A stretch of 46,100 bases of DNA, taken from assembly GCA_018816555.1 (NCBI GenBank), contig JAHIVT010000121.1, forward strand, positions 1-46,100, written 5' to 3'. The position numbers and the translations under genes are program-made. Shown here piece after piece: positions 26,632-34,121 of the stretch (within the stretch, counting starts at the first letter, position 1; every line of letters begins with the position of its first letter). The DNA comes from Pseudomonadota bacterium. GTDB taxonomy: Bacteria > Desulfobacterota > Desulfobulbia > Desulfobulbales > SURF-16. Below the pieces are notes generated by a model. It did no database searches, had not been told where the DNA came from, and saw only the letters and a program-made list of their open reading frames with translations.

Positions 26632-26677
26632 GCTTTATCCTCCTTTTTAATACTTTTATTTGCTTCACTTGCTGATT

Positions 26678-26705
26678 ACTATAGCAAGCTAAATAGCAAT
26701 GTCAA
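26678..26705 (-). promoter_or_regulatory. Promoter of the RAMA-domain gene
   Basis: TTGACA (26700-26705) and TATAGT (26678-26683) are separated by 16 bases on the minus strand. The spacer holds two direct near-repeats (TTGCTA, CTTGCTA), possible regulator half-sites. Confidence 0.65.
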
Positions 26706-26872
26706 GCGTTGAAACGTAATAAAAAGTAAATAATAGTTTAAAATAGTGCGAGGTGTTATATGCATGAAGGTACCGGGCAGCATCTACGTTTACTACACTA
26801 AAAACCTATTTGAGCAAAAGAAATGAGTAAAATTACTGGAGTCTAGCGGTAGCCTCCACGCTTTTAATTCCG

Positions 26873-27050
26873 GGAAATGTATAAATTGGGTTTATTCCGG
26901 TTTAAGTGGCGATAAAACGGTAATAGCACCAAATTGCACCAGCATGGTTCTTGGGTTGTTCTGCTGCATCCCTTATGTTTGTTGATGGTGTCAGTTTGGT
27001 AGCATAGGTGGTGCGATTATTGCTCCATATTTATGCGGGGCGAGAAATGC
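26873..27050. repeat. Diverged repeat Q, copy 2
   Basis: This is homologous to 23462-23640, upstream of the RAMA-domain gene and its promoter. It contains no gene I can support. Confidence 0.6.
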
Positions 27051-27137
27051 TGCCTTCGCCTGACAATGAATGGTAGTGTAAATTGTATTTAGGCAAATAG
27101 CCTATTATGAAGAACGTAATCTAACTAAAGGAGAAAA

Positions 27138-27686
27138 ATGAAAAAGACACTATTTGCAGGGTTGGCTCTGGGGTTGCTGGCTTTTCCTATGACAGCAAGA
27201 GCACTTCCTATCAATTGGTATCTCAATGACGTTATCTTTTCTGATGGGGGTACTGCATATGGCTCGTTTGTTTTTGACGTCGATACTAGCCAGTACTCGA
27301 ATATCGACATTGTGACAACAGGTAGTTTAGCATTTACATATACCAATTTGGTGGCTTCCAATCCTTTTGCGCTTGATGTAAACACTGGCTCGACGGCTGT
27401 TGGAGACGGGTTCTTGCAATTGGTGGCAGTCTCGAATTTCACAAATGCCGGTGGCACAATTGCCCTTGGGTCGAATGTACTGGATGGAGGCTTGTACTCG
27501 TGGGAGAGCATGTATACTAGCCCTTGGGGTGATGGTAGTACGTCACGTGGTGGGCCATTACGAGAGTTAGTTTCGGGTTACGTAACCACCACTGCTGCAA
27601 CGCCAACCCCAGAACCCGCTACCATGCTCCTGATGAGCACTGGATTGGTTGGTATGGTAGTGGCGCGCAGGAAGAAGAAAGCATAA
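27138..27686 (+). CDS. PEP-CTERM sorted surface protein
   Basis: This 182-residue exported protein has a signal peptide (MKKTLFAGLALGLLAFP... to about residue 22), a beta-rich Ser/Thr/Asn body, and a C-terminal sorting signal: PTPEPATMLLMSTGLVGMVV followed by ARRKKKA. Exosortase cleaves such signals at the PEP motif for delivery to the outer surface or matrix. No exosortase is encoded in the window. The ribosome site AAAGGAGAAAA is strong. Its place inside the mobile element, between the defence genes and the replication genes, is unusual. Confidence 0.85.
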   Translation: MKKTLFAGLALGLLAFPMTARALPINWYLNDVIFSDGGTAYGSFVFDVDTSQYSNIDIVTTGSLAFTYTNLVASNPFALDVNTGSTAVGDGFLQLVAVSNFTNAGGTIALGSNVLDGGLYSWESMYTSPWGDGSTSRGGPLRELVSGYVTTTAATPTPEPATMLLMSTGLVGMVVARRKKKA

Positions 27687-27718
27687 TATTCATTTTTTTT
27701 CCCATAAAAACACAACTA

Positions 27719-27747
27719 GGCAGGGTCTTAACGGCTCTGCTTTTTTT
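27719..27747 (+). terminator. Terminator after the PEP-CTERM gene
   Basis: GGCAGGGTC and GGCTCTGC form a hairpin followed by a T run. The sequence is nearly the same as the terminator after hisHF. Confidence 0.7.
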
Positions 27748-27901
27748 ATTCCCTGCAGGAAATCTTTTTCTCTCCAACCATCCTCTTTGTCCCCACGTCA
27801 ACCGAGATAACACTTAACATCTCAACTCCGTAGTTCTCTCAGACCCCTAACCCCGCTACTCATTAGTTTTTCTATTCATAATCACATATCAGCCCTCCCT
27901 C

Positions 27902-27941
27902 AAGCCCCATTGGCCAATCCAGGTCGATGGGGCTTTTTTTA
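27902..27941 (+). terminator. Rho-independent terminator before the small-protein operon
   Basis: AAGCCCCAT and ATGGGGCTT pair around a 16-base loop and are followed by seven T residues. It lies 26 bases before the start of the 80-aa gene, so it could act as an attenuator of the operon rather than only as an end signal; 27748-27901 shows no gene. Confidence 0.7.
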
Positions 27942-27966
27942 TTCCCTCAACCAAAAAGGAGCATCT

Positions 27967-28209
27967 ATGCAAAACAAAGAAATCGTCAGTCAACTGCCCG
28001 TCAACCCTTCAGAAGTCATTTATGCCATCACCATGGAAACTCTCCTGGCCGCCATTGTCCATCGCCTTGGCGCTGAGGCCCTTAAACTGACCGAGGAGGA
28101 TCTGTATCTCGCAAGGGAAGAGGTCCTGGCTGCCATCAGTCACAATCTGGATGAAAGGGACTACATCGACATGGGTCTCGATGCCTGGGAAATCACCCGT
28201 AACCTCTAA
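27967..28209 (+). CDS. Small acidic helical protein, unknown
   Basis: This 80-residue protein (MQNKEIVSQLPVNPSEVIYA...) is largely helical and acidic in the second half (LKLTEEDLYLAREEVLAAI, LDERDYIDMGLDAWEI). No family is recognised. An AAAAAGGAGCATCT ribosome site supports the ATG at 27967, and the next gene starts 12 bases downstream with nearly the same ribosome site, so they are co-transcribed. Confidence 0.68.
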   Translation: MQNKEIVSQLPVNPSEVIYAITMETLLAAIVHRLGAEALKLTEEDLYLAREEVLAAISHNLDERDYIDMGLDAWEITRNL

Positions 28210-28221
28210 AAAGGAGCATTT

Positions 28222-28374
28222 ATGTTTTGGCTTTTATTGGCAGCAATGAGCGCTCTGCTCATCAAGTTCGGAGCATTGTCTGTGAAGGTTGTATTTCAGG
28301 CGGTGGCCTTGAAGGTAGCATTGGTGATATTCGTCCTCCTTGCCGTGTTCATCATATGGCAATGGCACAGATGA
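28222..28374 (+). CDS. 50-residue membrane microprotein
   Basis: MFWLLLAAMSALLIKFGALS is followed by a second hydrophobic run ending FIIWQWHR, so there are one long or two short membrane spans with a basic end. The strong AAAAAGGAGCATTT ribosome site matches that of the gene before. It resembles the small hydrophobic proteins of filamentous phages and of mobile elements in size only; no family is recognised. Confidence 0.6.
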   Translation: MFWLLLAAMSALLIKFGALSVKVVFQAVALKVALVIFVLLAVFIIWQWHR

Positions 28375-28409
28375 GGGAATTTAACCATCTTATATGAAGG
28401 AGAAAAACT

Positions 28410-28856
28410 ATGAGTGAAGAAGGAATGAGGATTTTAAAAGAAGCAAAATGTCAATCCCTATCCGGGCGATCCACCCTGTCCTACAAGATCGGGTGCAAGG
28501 ATGATAAAGAGGTATTTCTTTGTCTGACCGGCAACTCAGGGCAGGGGATCTTTAATAAGGATTGGATTTCACTTACACAGCTTGATTCTGTACTGGCTGC
28601 AGAGGAGAAACCGATTACATCGGGCCGTCTCCATGAAATGTTTAAAGGCAAATCAGCCAATTCATCCGGTTTTGTCCTTGCCGTGCTTCTGAGCGAAAAG
28701 CTGCTGAAAATATCCAAGGGTAACCTTCGGCATTACGAGCGGCTTGATCCCACTGAATTCAATGCAGCCATTCAGGCACTCATGGCGTTAGAACCGGACG
28801 CTACTCAGCCCCCACCGGCAAAGACCGCCAAGAAGCACAAGAAGGAGGCCCCATGA
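28410..28856 (+). CDS. Unknown 148-residue protein of the element operon
   Basis: This soluble protein carries SGRSTLSYKIGCKDDKEVFL, FLCLTGNSGQGIFNKDWISL and a basic Pro/Lys tail (PPPAKTAKKHKKEAP). I have no confident family. The ribosome site GAAGGAGAAAAACT is good. Its stop overlaps the start of the following membrane microprotein (ATGA), showing translational coupling. Confidence 0.68.
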   Translation: MSEEGMRILKEAKCQSLSGRSTLSYKIGCKDDKEVFLCLTGNSGQGIFNKDWISLTQLDSVLAAEEKPITSGRLHEMFKGKSANSSGFVLAVLLSEKLLKISKGNLRHYERLDPTEFNAAIQALMALEPDATQPPPAKTAKKHKKEAP

Positions 28857-29026
28857 TTGCCATAACCTGTGCCCTCGTCACCGCTGCTGTCCTCTGCATG
28901 CTCTTTGCCTCAACACGCAGTATAGGCGTCTTATGTGTGACAGTGCTGTGCTTCATTTATCCAATTCCTGTGACCTTGATTCTGATCGGGATTGGGCTCA
29001 TCTATTACAAAGGGAGAATTATATGA
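28853..29026 (+). CDS. 57-residue membrane microprotein
   Basis: Two hydrophobic spans (MIAITCALVTAAVLCMLFAS and VLCVTVLCFIYPIPVTLILI) and a basic end (YYKGRII) are visible. AAGGAGG lies six bases before the ATG and the start overlaps the preceding stop. It is the second tiny membrane protein of this operon. Confidence 0.6.
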   Translation: MIAITCALVTAAVLCMLFASTRSIGVLCVTVLCFIYPIPVTLILIGIGLIYYKGRII

Positions 29027-29118
29027 ATGATACAAGTAGGTCAAAAACGCCGCCAGGCAGGATTTCAAGGGCGGTTCCGGGGCGAAAAACTGAGCACCCT
29101 GAAAACCTGAAAACCTGA
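29023..29118 (+). CDS. 31-residue basic peptide, tentative
   Basis: An ATG overlapping the previous stop, preceded by AAAGGGAG, opens a frame encoding MNDTSRSKTPPGRISRAVPG and ending ENLKT. Composition is basic and disordered. Coupling to the upstream gene is the only support. Confidence 0.35.
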   Translation: MNDTSRSKTPPGRISRAVPGRKTEHPENLKT

Positions 29119-29624
29119 AAAACTGAGGGGGAGGGAGGGGGGAGCCACCGGGCGGTGAGGATCGGGCCATAGGTGGCAAATCTGGGGCCTACTCGGAGCC
29201 CCTAGGGTGCCTGTCGGGTACTCTGGGGGTCCCCCTTCTGGGCAGAATTTCAGGATTTCACCCTTCTTGGCTGGCGCATAAATTGCAAATAATTTATATT
29301 CTCAGCAGGTGGACTGGAAGAGAGAGGCAGAAAAGAATTCAATTCTTACAATGTGTTAGTTGGGATAGGTCACTGCCCCTCAAAGATTAAAAACAGGTAA
29401 TTCGGGAAAAATTTTTAACTAGAAAACTAACGCGGGTGTGATAGAGCTCATCTGTATTTCCTTTCTTAAAGTGCTTTAAAGTGATTAATATTTTGATCCC
29501 TTCTTAAAAGTGCATTAACTGGCTTAATTTTTTTTTCCACACGGTACAGATGCTTTCATTAAGGAATTCATTTTTTATCAGTTTAAAATGCTTTTAACAT
29601 GTTGAATTTATTTAAAAAAAATGA

Positions 29625-29653
29625 TTGACACCAGTTTAATTCATGTATATTAT
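29625..29653 (+). promoter_or_regulatory. Strong promoter upstream of the primase-helicase gene
   Basis: TTGACA (29625-29630), a 17-base spacer and TATTAT (29648-29653) form a near-consensus sigma-70 promoter about 195 bases before the start codon. Confidence 0.72.
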
Positions 29654-29724
29654 GAAAATATAAAAAATGCTCCAGAGAGGCATTAAAATTTAGTTAGTTC
29701 ATACAAGTGTTTTAGATGTTCTTT

Positions 29725-29776
29725 ACGAGCCAAGTGGCCACCCTCTCTGATGTTTGAGCGCTGGCCGCTTGCTCGT
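29725..29776 (+). ncRNA. Long hairpin in the primase-helicase leader
   Basis: Arms ACGAGC-AAG-GGCCA (29725-29740) and TGGCC-CTT-GCTCGT (29762-29776) pair with two single mismatches or bulges around a 21-base loop. Position between promoter and start codon suggests control of initiator synthesis, or a single-strand origin or nick-site structure. Confidence 0.5.
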
Positions 29777-29848
29777 TAGGAATAGTTTGATTTGATTACT
29801 CCTTCAGCAAGCACATTTTTCATCTTGTTCTTGTAAAAGGAGTTATTC

Positions 29849-31921
29849 ATGCAAGATCAAAAAGTAGTAACCAAAACAACATCATCAGTCCCCCCAGAAA
29901 CAAACAATTCAGACGCCTTTTCTTTGTGGCAGCGCTACATTAAAGATTGCCTTGGTGGTGCCATGTACTGGTTAGGGTATGGATTCAAAGTAATCCCGCT
30001 TGCATCCGGCACCAAGATACCCGCAGTTAAGTGGGACCCATGGCTTGACGGTCTTGATCCACAGAAGGTTCATGACCATTGGGCCGGAAACCCATCTCAC
30101 GATGTTGGCTTCATTGTTGGCGAGAGCATCATTGTCTTTGATGCCGACAGCCCAGAATCCTTAGCAGCTCTTTTAGAGATTGAAGCTCGCGTTGGCATCA
30201 CTCCAAAGTTAGTGGTCAAAACGAAAAAAGGGGAACATCACTACTTCCGCCGAGCTGCTGGTACCACAGCAAAGTCCGATTCTCACAGCACAGAGATGTT
30301 CCCAGACCGCTTGGATATCAAAACCGGTCGGTCATTGGTGGTATTACCTCCGAGTACGGGGAAATCCATCATGTCACTTACAGCGGAAAACGCCGGTGCA
30401 TTATCGGAAGCCACACAAGAGTTTATCGATGCCGTCTATCAACACAACGGCAGGAATGCGCCTTCACAACCAAGAGAGGTAACGGCAAGTGCTTTTACCC
30501 AAGAGGGAAAAAGTGATGCATCATTAAAGAAGATAGAAAAGTTGCTGAATAGCATTGATCCTGATTGTGGTTATGATGACTGGCTGCATTGTATTATGGC
30601 GGTCCACCACGAAACTAACGGTAGTGATGAAGGACTGGATATTGTTGACGCTTGGAGCCGCAAAGGCCAGAAGTACAAGGACCGTAAAGACATAGAAACA
30701 AAATGGCATTCACTCAAACCAGATGTTGCCACCCCCTATACCATAGGGACGCTGATCAAGATGGCCAGGGCTGCTGGTGCTGACGTCGATGCCATTATGA
30801 ATAACGGAGACGAAGAGTTTGAGGTTTGTGAATATGAGATAGTCGATCCGAGTGCCGTAGCACCCGAGAATGTAACAAAAAGAGAGAACCCTCTGGACAG
30901 GTATACCTTGCTTGGAATGTCACATGAAATCGAAAAACAGGTTATGGAGGAAGCCTATGTTTTAGATGAAATTGCCCTAATGGGTCAATCCACTGTGATT
31001 TATGCTGCCCCTAACACGGGTAAGACGCTTCTCTGTTTGCACTTGCTTATGAAAAGCATCAAGCAAACAGGACTTGATCCGACCAAGGTCTACTACGTCA
31101 ACGTTGATGATACGGCTACTGGTCTGCTGGAAAAGCTTCATATCGCGGAGGAGTATGGTTTTAACATGTTGGCTGAGGGGTACCGTAATTTCAAGGCCAA
31201 AGAGTTTTTGCTCCTTATCACGGACATGATTGAGACTGGTAAAGCCCGTGGTGTGATCATTTTCTTAGATACACTGAAGAAGTTTACAGACCTGATGAAA
31301 AAGGATGCATGTACACGCTTCACGGAAGTGATTCGTACATTTGTCATGCAAGGTGGGACTGTCATTGCTTTGGCTCACACCAATAAAAATCCTGGTCGTG
31401 ATGGCAGGAGAGTTTATGCTGGAACCTCTGACATTGTGGACGATTTTGACTGCGCCTACATTTTGGACACCATTTTAGAGGATGCCGACAAAAAACAGAA
31501 AACGGTCGAGTTCACTAACATGAAAAAACGAGGGAACGTTGCTTTGTCAGTGTCTTACAGTTACGACCTGGAACGAAAAATTAAATATAACGAGCTGTTG
31601 TTGTCAGTGCAGAAAGTTGATGAGATGCATCTTTTAGCACACAAACAAGCCGCTGAAATAAAATCTGATGCTGATGTGATTACAGCCATTGAAACCTACA
31701 TCAAGGGGGGTATCAACACCAAGATGAAGCTGGCAGCGGAATCTGCTGAACATGCCAATGTCAGCCAAAAACAAGCTCTTAGGATTATTGAGAAGTACAC
31801 CGGAGACGACCCGAAAATCCATCGGTGGTCTTTTGAGGTGCGTGAGCGTGGTGCCAAGGCTTACAAGGTGCTGGAGCGTCCCTCAGGGCACCCGGCCGCC
31901 CCGGCCATCACCACTCCCTAG
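29849..31921 (+). CDS. Bifunctional primase-polymerase / RecA-like helicase
   Basis: This 690-residue replication protein starts with a prim-pol domain (about 30-200): YGFKVIPLASGTKIPAVKWD, VGFIVGESIIVFDADS with the DxD metal site, HHYFRRAAG, and DIKTGRSLVVLPPS. A PriCT-like domain follows (about 225-300, IDPDCGYDDWLHCIMAVHH). The C-terminal half is a RepA/DnaB-like ATPase with Walker A AAPNTGKTLL near residue 387, VYYVNVDD, Walker B GVIIFLDTL and an arginine-bearing AHTNKNPGRDGRR. It would prime and unwind the element for autonomous replication after excision. Such proteins are typical of satellite-like integrative elements. The ribosome site is AAAAGGAGTTATTC. Confidence 0.85.
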   Translation: MQDQKVVTKTTSSVPPETNNSDAFSLWQRYIKDCLGGAMYWLGYGFKVIPLASGTKIPAVKWDPWLDGLDPQKVHDHWAGNPSHDVGFIVGESIIVFDADSPESLAALLEIEARVGITPKLVVKTKKGEHHYFRRAAGTTAKSDSHSTEMFPDRLDIKTGRSLVVLPPSTGKSIMSLTAENAGALSEATQEFIDAVYQHNGRNAPSQPREVTASAFTQEGKSDASLKKIEKLLNSIDPDCGYDDWLHCIMAVHHETNGSDEGLDIVDAWSRKGQKYKDRKDIETKWHSLKPDVATPYTIGTLIKMARAAGADVDAIMNNGDEEFEVCEYEIVDPSAVAPENVTKRENPLDRYTLLGMSHEIEKQVMEEAYVLDEIALMGQSTVIYAAPNTGKTLLCLHLLMKSIKQTGLDPTKVYYVNVDDTATGLLEKLHIAEEYGFNMLAEGYRNFKAKEFLLLITDMIETGKARGVIIFLDTLKKFTDLMKKDACTRFTEVIRTFVMQGGTVIALAHTNKNPGRDGRRVYAGTSDIVDDFDCAYILDTILEDADKKQKTVEFTNMKKRGNVALSVSYSYDLERKIKYNELLLSVQKVDEMHLLAHKQAAEIKSDADVITAIETYIKGGINTKMKLAAESAEHANVSQKQALRIIEKYTGDDPKIHRWSFEVRERGAKAYKVLERPSGHPAAPAITTP

Positions 31922-32174
31922 GCGGTCCACCCGGCACGGGGGCCAGGTTCGCAGGTTTTCAGTTTTGCAGTTTTTCAGGCCCCTCAGGTCTGCGCCTGCC
32001 GACCCTGCCCCCCTTCGCCGCTGGACTCGACGGAGGTTGGTAACTGTTAGAAATAAAATGGAAATCTAATTTATGGATAGAAAAAATGGCCATTTTTAGG
32101 CCAATGAGGTCAACCCGTAAAACACACGCTGCCTCTATGGATAGCAGCAAAAAATATAAGTAAGGAGGCTCACT
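31922..32174 (+). other. Primase-integrase gap with regulatory dyad
   Basis: Between the primase-helicase and the integrase are GC-rich palindromic stretches (31922-32040) and an AT-rich part with the dyad AAAAATGGCCATTTTT (32084-32099), a possible site for control of the integrase gene. The ribosome site TAAGGAGG closes the region. Confidence 0.45.
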
Positions 32175-33377
32175 ATGCCTATTGTTTCTTTATCAGCTGA
32201 ATTTGTACGTAACATTGTTTGCCCTGAAGGTAAGGCGAAGGAAAATTATTATGACACCGCAATTACCGGCTTTATTCTGGAGGTCAGGCAAACTGGCGGT
32301 AAAACCTATGCTCTCCGGTATAAGGACCAGCACGGCCGTCAATGCCAACATAAAATTGGGGACAGCAAGTCCATAAGTTTTGATAAAGCTAAAAATGCTG
32401 CCCAGATTTTACGGTCCCGAGTTGTATTGGGTGAAGACCCTTCTGCAGAGAAGCGCACTAAACGTATGGTGCCTACTCTCGAAGAGTTTTGCAGGGATCG
32501 GTATATGCCTTTTGCCAAAAGCTATAAACGCTCCTGGCTGTCAGATGAGAGTCTATTGAAAAACCATATCTTGCCCCGGTTCGGCTCATACCATATGGAC
32601 AAAATCAGCCAACCGGACGTAATCGAGTTTCAGAATTCCCTGAAAACCAAAGGTTATTCTCTCGGTATGGCTAATCGCCCTTTGGTCCTGCTGAAATATA
32701 TTTTCAATGTGGCATTGAAATGGAAGATACCTGGTATTGAGTTGAACCCGGCTGCCGAGGTGAAGCTGTTTGAGGCCAACAATGCCAGGGAAAGATATCT
32801 TACGGCTGAGGAATGCCAGCGATTGATGGAAGCCCTTGAGCACAATGAAAACACTCAGCTGAAATACATCGTGCCTTTGCTTTTACTGACTGGTGCACGT
32901 AAGCGCGAATTGCTTGATGCCTGTTGGGAGCATTTTGATATAGATAGGCGTACTTGGAGAATTCCGATGTCAAAGACAGGAAAGTCGCGTCATGTACCGC
33001 TTTCATCTGCTGTTTTGTCGATATTGGCTGAGTTGCCACGATGGGAGGGGTGTCCCTATCTCGTGCCAAACCCCAAGACGCTCAAGCCCTACAATCAGAT
33101 CCATTTCAGTTGGAATAAAGCAAGAATAGCTGCTGGCCTACCTGATGTCAGAATGCATGACCTGCGCCATAGCATGGCCTCCAACATGGTGAACTCCGGG
33201 CGCTCGCTGTATGAAGTTGCCAAGGTTCTAGGCCATAGCCAGCTAAAGACGACTCAGCGGTATGCACATCTCTCGCAGGAGACGCTGCTGGCGGCAGTCG
33301 ATGCAGCTGCCAATGCCACAGGAACGAACTGGGGGCAAGCGCATACTGACAACGCGAAGGGAGAGACAACTCGTTGA
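32175..33377 (+). CDS. Tyrosine recombinase (integrase) of the hisHF element
   Basis: This 400-residue integrase has an N-terminal arm-binding domain (about 20-95, YYDTAITGFILEVRQTGGKT), a core-binding SAM-like domain (about 105-195) and the catalytic domain (about 215-380). The active-site set is complete: Arg242 in TGARKRELL, a Lys-bearing beta hairpin (SKTGKSRHVPLS), His328/Arg331 in HDLRHSMAS, His in VLGHSQLKT and the nucleophile Tyr363 in TTQRYAHLS. It is next to the right attachment core, so it is the enzyme expected to cut within the hisF coding sequence. It should work without other element proteins apart from a host bending factor and perhaps an excisionase, which I do not see. Confidence 0.92.
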   Translation: MPIVSLSAEFVRNIVCPEGKAKENYYDTAITGFILEVRQTGGKTYALRYKDQHGRQCQHKIGDSKSISFDKAKNAAQILRSRVVLGEDPSAEKRTKRMVPTLEEFCRDRYMPFAKSYKRSWLSDESLLKNHILPRFGSYHMDKISQPDVIEFQNSLKTKGYSLGMANRPLVLLKYIFNVALKWKIPGIELNPAAEVKLFEANNARERYLTAEECQRLMEALEHNENTQLKYIVPLLLLTGARKRELLDACWEHFDIDRRTWRIPMSKTGKSRHVPLSSAVLSILAELPRWEGCPYLVPNPKTLKPYNQIHFSWNKARIAAGLPDVRMHDLRHSMASNMVNSGRSLYEVAKVLGHSQLKTTQRYAHLSQETLLAAVDAAANATGTNWGQAHTDNAKGETTR

Positions 33378-33598
33378 TATTATTCACCGCCGCCCCGCCC
33401 ATCAGTGGGTATTGGTGGGTTGGGTGGTCGGTGGGGAGAATGAGTTGTGTCGATTTGGGCAAAGGGCTATAACTTTTATAAAGTGGCAAATGCATACTTT
33501 GAGCAGGTGGGTGGTGCTTGGGTGAGCCGACAGAAAAGCACCAAAAATAGACGTATGACCTTGAAAACAACCAACTTTAGCCTAACAAATCCATGAAT

Positions 33599-33663
33599 TG
33601 CTGGTACCAGTGCACGGTGAAAGGCGGACGGGAAGGCCGGGACGTGGATGCGGTGCAGCTGGC
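33599..33663 (+). other. Right attachment core of the 19-kb element
   Basis: This is the exact second copy of the 65-bp core, 221 bases after the integrase stop. The unrelated DNA immediately to its left is element end sequence. By chance or design an ATG (33593) lies two codons upstream in frame, giving a short open frame through the displaced tail. Confidence 0.75.
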
Positions 33664-33946
33664 ACAAACCTGCGAAACCCTGGGTGCGGGCGAGATTCTC
33701 TTAAACTGCATTGACAAGGACGGCACCAACTCCGGCTTTGATCTGGAGCTGGTCAACCAGGTGCGCCGGGCGGTCTCCATCCCGGTCATCGCCTCAAGCG
33801 GCGCGGGCAAGGTGGAGCACTTCTCCGAGGTCTTTGCCGCCACCGATGTGGAGGCTGCCCTGGCGGCCGGTATCTTTCACCGGAGGGAGGTGCCCATTGC
33901 CGCGGTGAAAGAGCACATGCGGGATGAGGGGATTGAGACGCGGTAG
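33599..33946 (+). pseudogene. Displaced hisF 3' end, copy 1
   Basis: This fragment encodes the last 115 residues of HisF (from [10 protein letters not shown] to GIETR and a stop), in frame without breaks. Compared with the tail of the intact gene it has seven amino-acid differences (for example LAQT for LAQV and RDEGIETR for REKGIETR) and many silent changes after the 65-bp core. The lack of stop codons and the mostly silent changes show that it was under selection until recently. It is probably the tail hisHF had before the 19-kb element arrived. Confidence 0.88.
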
Positions 33947-34000
33947 TAATTTATTGATTAAAGATTTTGCGAAATGCCCTTTTTCACAAAATGGAGGGTA

Positions 34001-34032
34001 AAGGCGGGGTCTCAATGGCCTCGCCTTTTTTT
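34001..34032 (+). terminator. Terminator after displaced hisF tail 1
   Basis: AAGGCGGGG and CCTCGCCTT form a hairpin followed by T residues, 55 bases after the fragment's stop. Position and shape mirror the terminator of the intact hisHF, so the tail moved with its own terminator. Confidence 0.7.
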
Positions 34033-34066
34033 ATAATTTTATGGAATGTCCCTATACTCCCTCAAA

Positions 34067-34099
34067 TAAAAAAGGCAGGGCCTGAATGGACCCTGCCTT
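34067..34099 (-). terminator. Terminator of the second PEP-CTERM gene
   Basis: On the minus strand AAGGCAGGGTCC and GGCCCTGCCTT pair and are followed by a T run, 23 bases after the stop codon. Confidence 0.82.
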
Positions 34100-34121
34100 G
34101 GAAATCTTGTTCCGGAAACGC

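Larger units (their letters stand above)
29119..29848 (+). other. Non-coding region with origin-like features and leader
   Basis: These 730 bases have no gene. The first part (29119-29270) is G-rich with short hairpins. The middle (29440-29620) is very AT-rich and has repeated TTAAAGTGC-like words (GCTTTAAAGTG, TTAAAAGTGCATTAA, TTTAAAATGC), which may be initiator-binding iterons. A promoter and a 190-base leader with a strong hairpin lead into the primase-helicase gene. This is the best candidate for a replication origin of the excised element. Confidence 0.5.
14429..33663 (+). mobile_element. Integrative element of about 19.2 kb inserted in hisHF
   Basis: The element is bounded by identical 65-bp copies of hisHF sequence (14429-14493 and 33599-33663). 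A tyrosine integrase gene at 32175-33377 lies just inside the right copy, the usual place for an integrase relative to its attachment site. To the right of the second copy the displaced 3' end of hisF continues to its stop. The interior carries defence-type genes, a group II intron, an IS5-type element, a small-protein operon, a primase-helicase and a putative replication region. Coding is mostly AT-richer than the flanking core, especially 22.2-27 kb. Conjugation genes and structural phage genes are absent, so it resembles a satellite-like or mobilisable island. The boundary call rests on sequence identity; movement is inferred. Confidence 0.8.

Noticed and set aside
27967-29026. Filamentous-phage (inovirus) structural genes
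   Set aside because: Two tiny membrane proteins fit in size, but there is no Zot-type ATPase, no adsorption protein and no rolling-circle replication protein; the replication gene is a prim-pol/helicase.
33593-33946. A new gene starting at the ATG just before the right attachment core
   Set aside because: It has no ribosome site and encodes only the last third of the HisF barrel, which cannot fold alone; better seen as the displaced tail.
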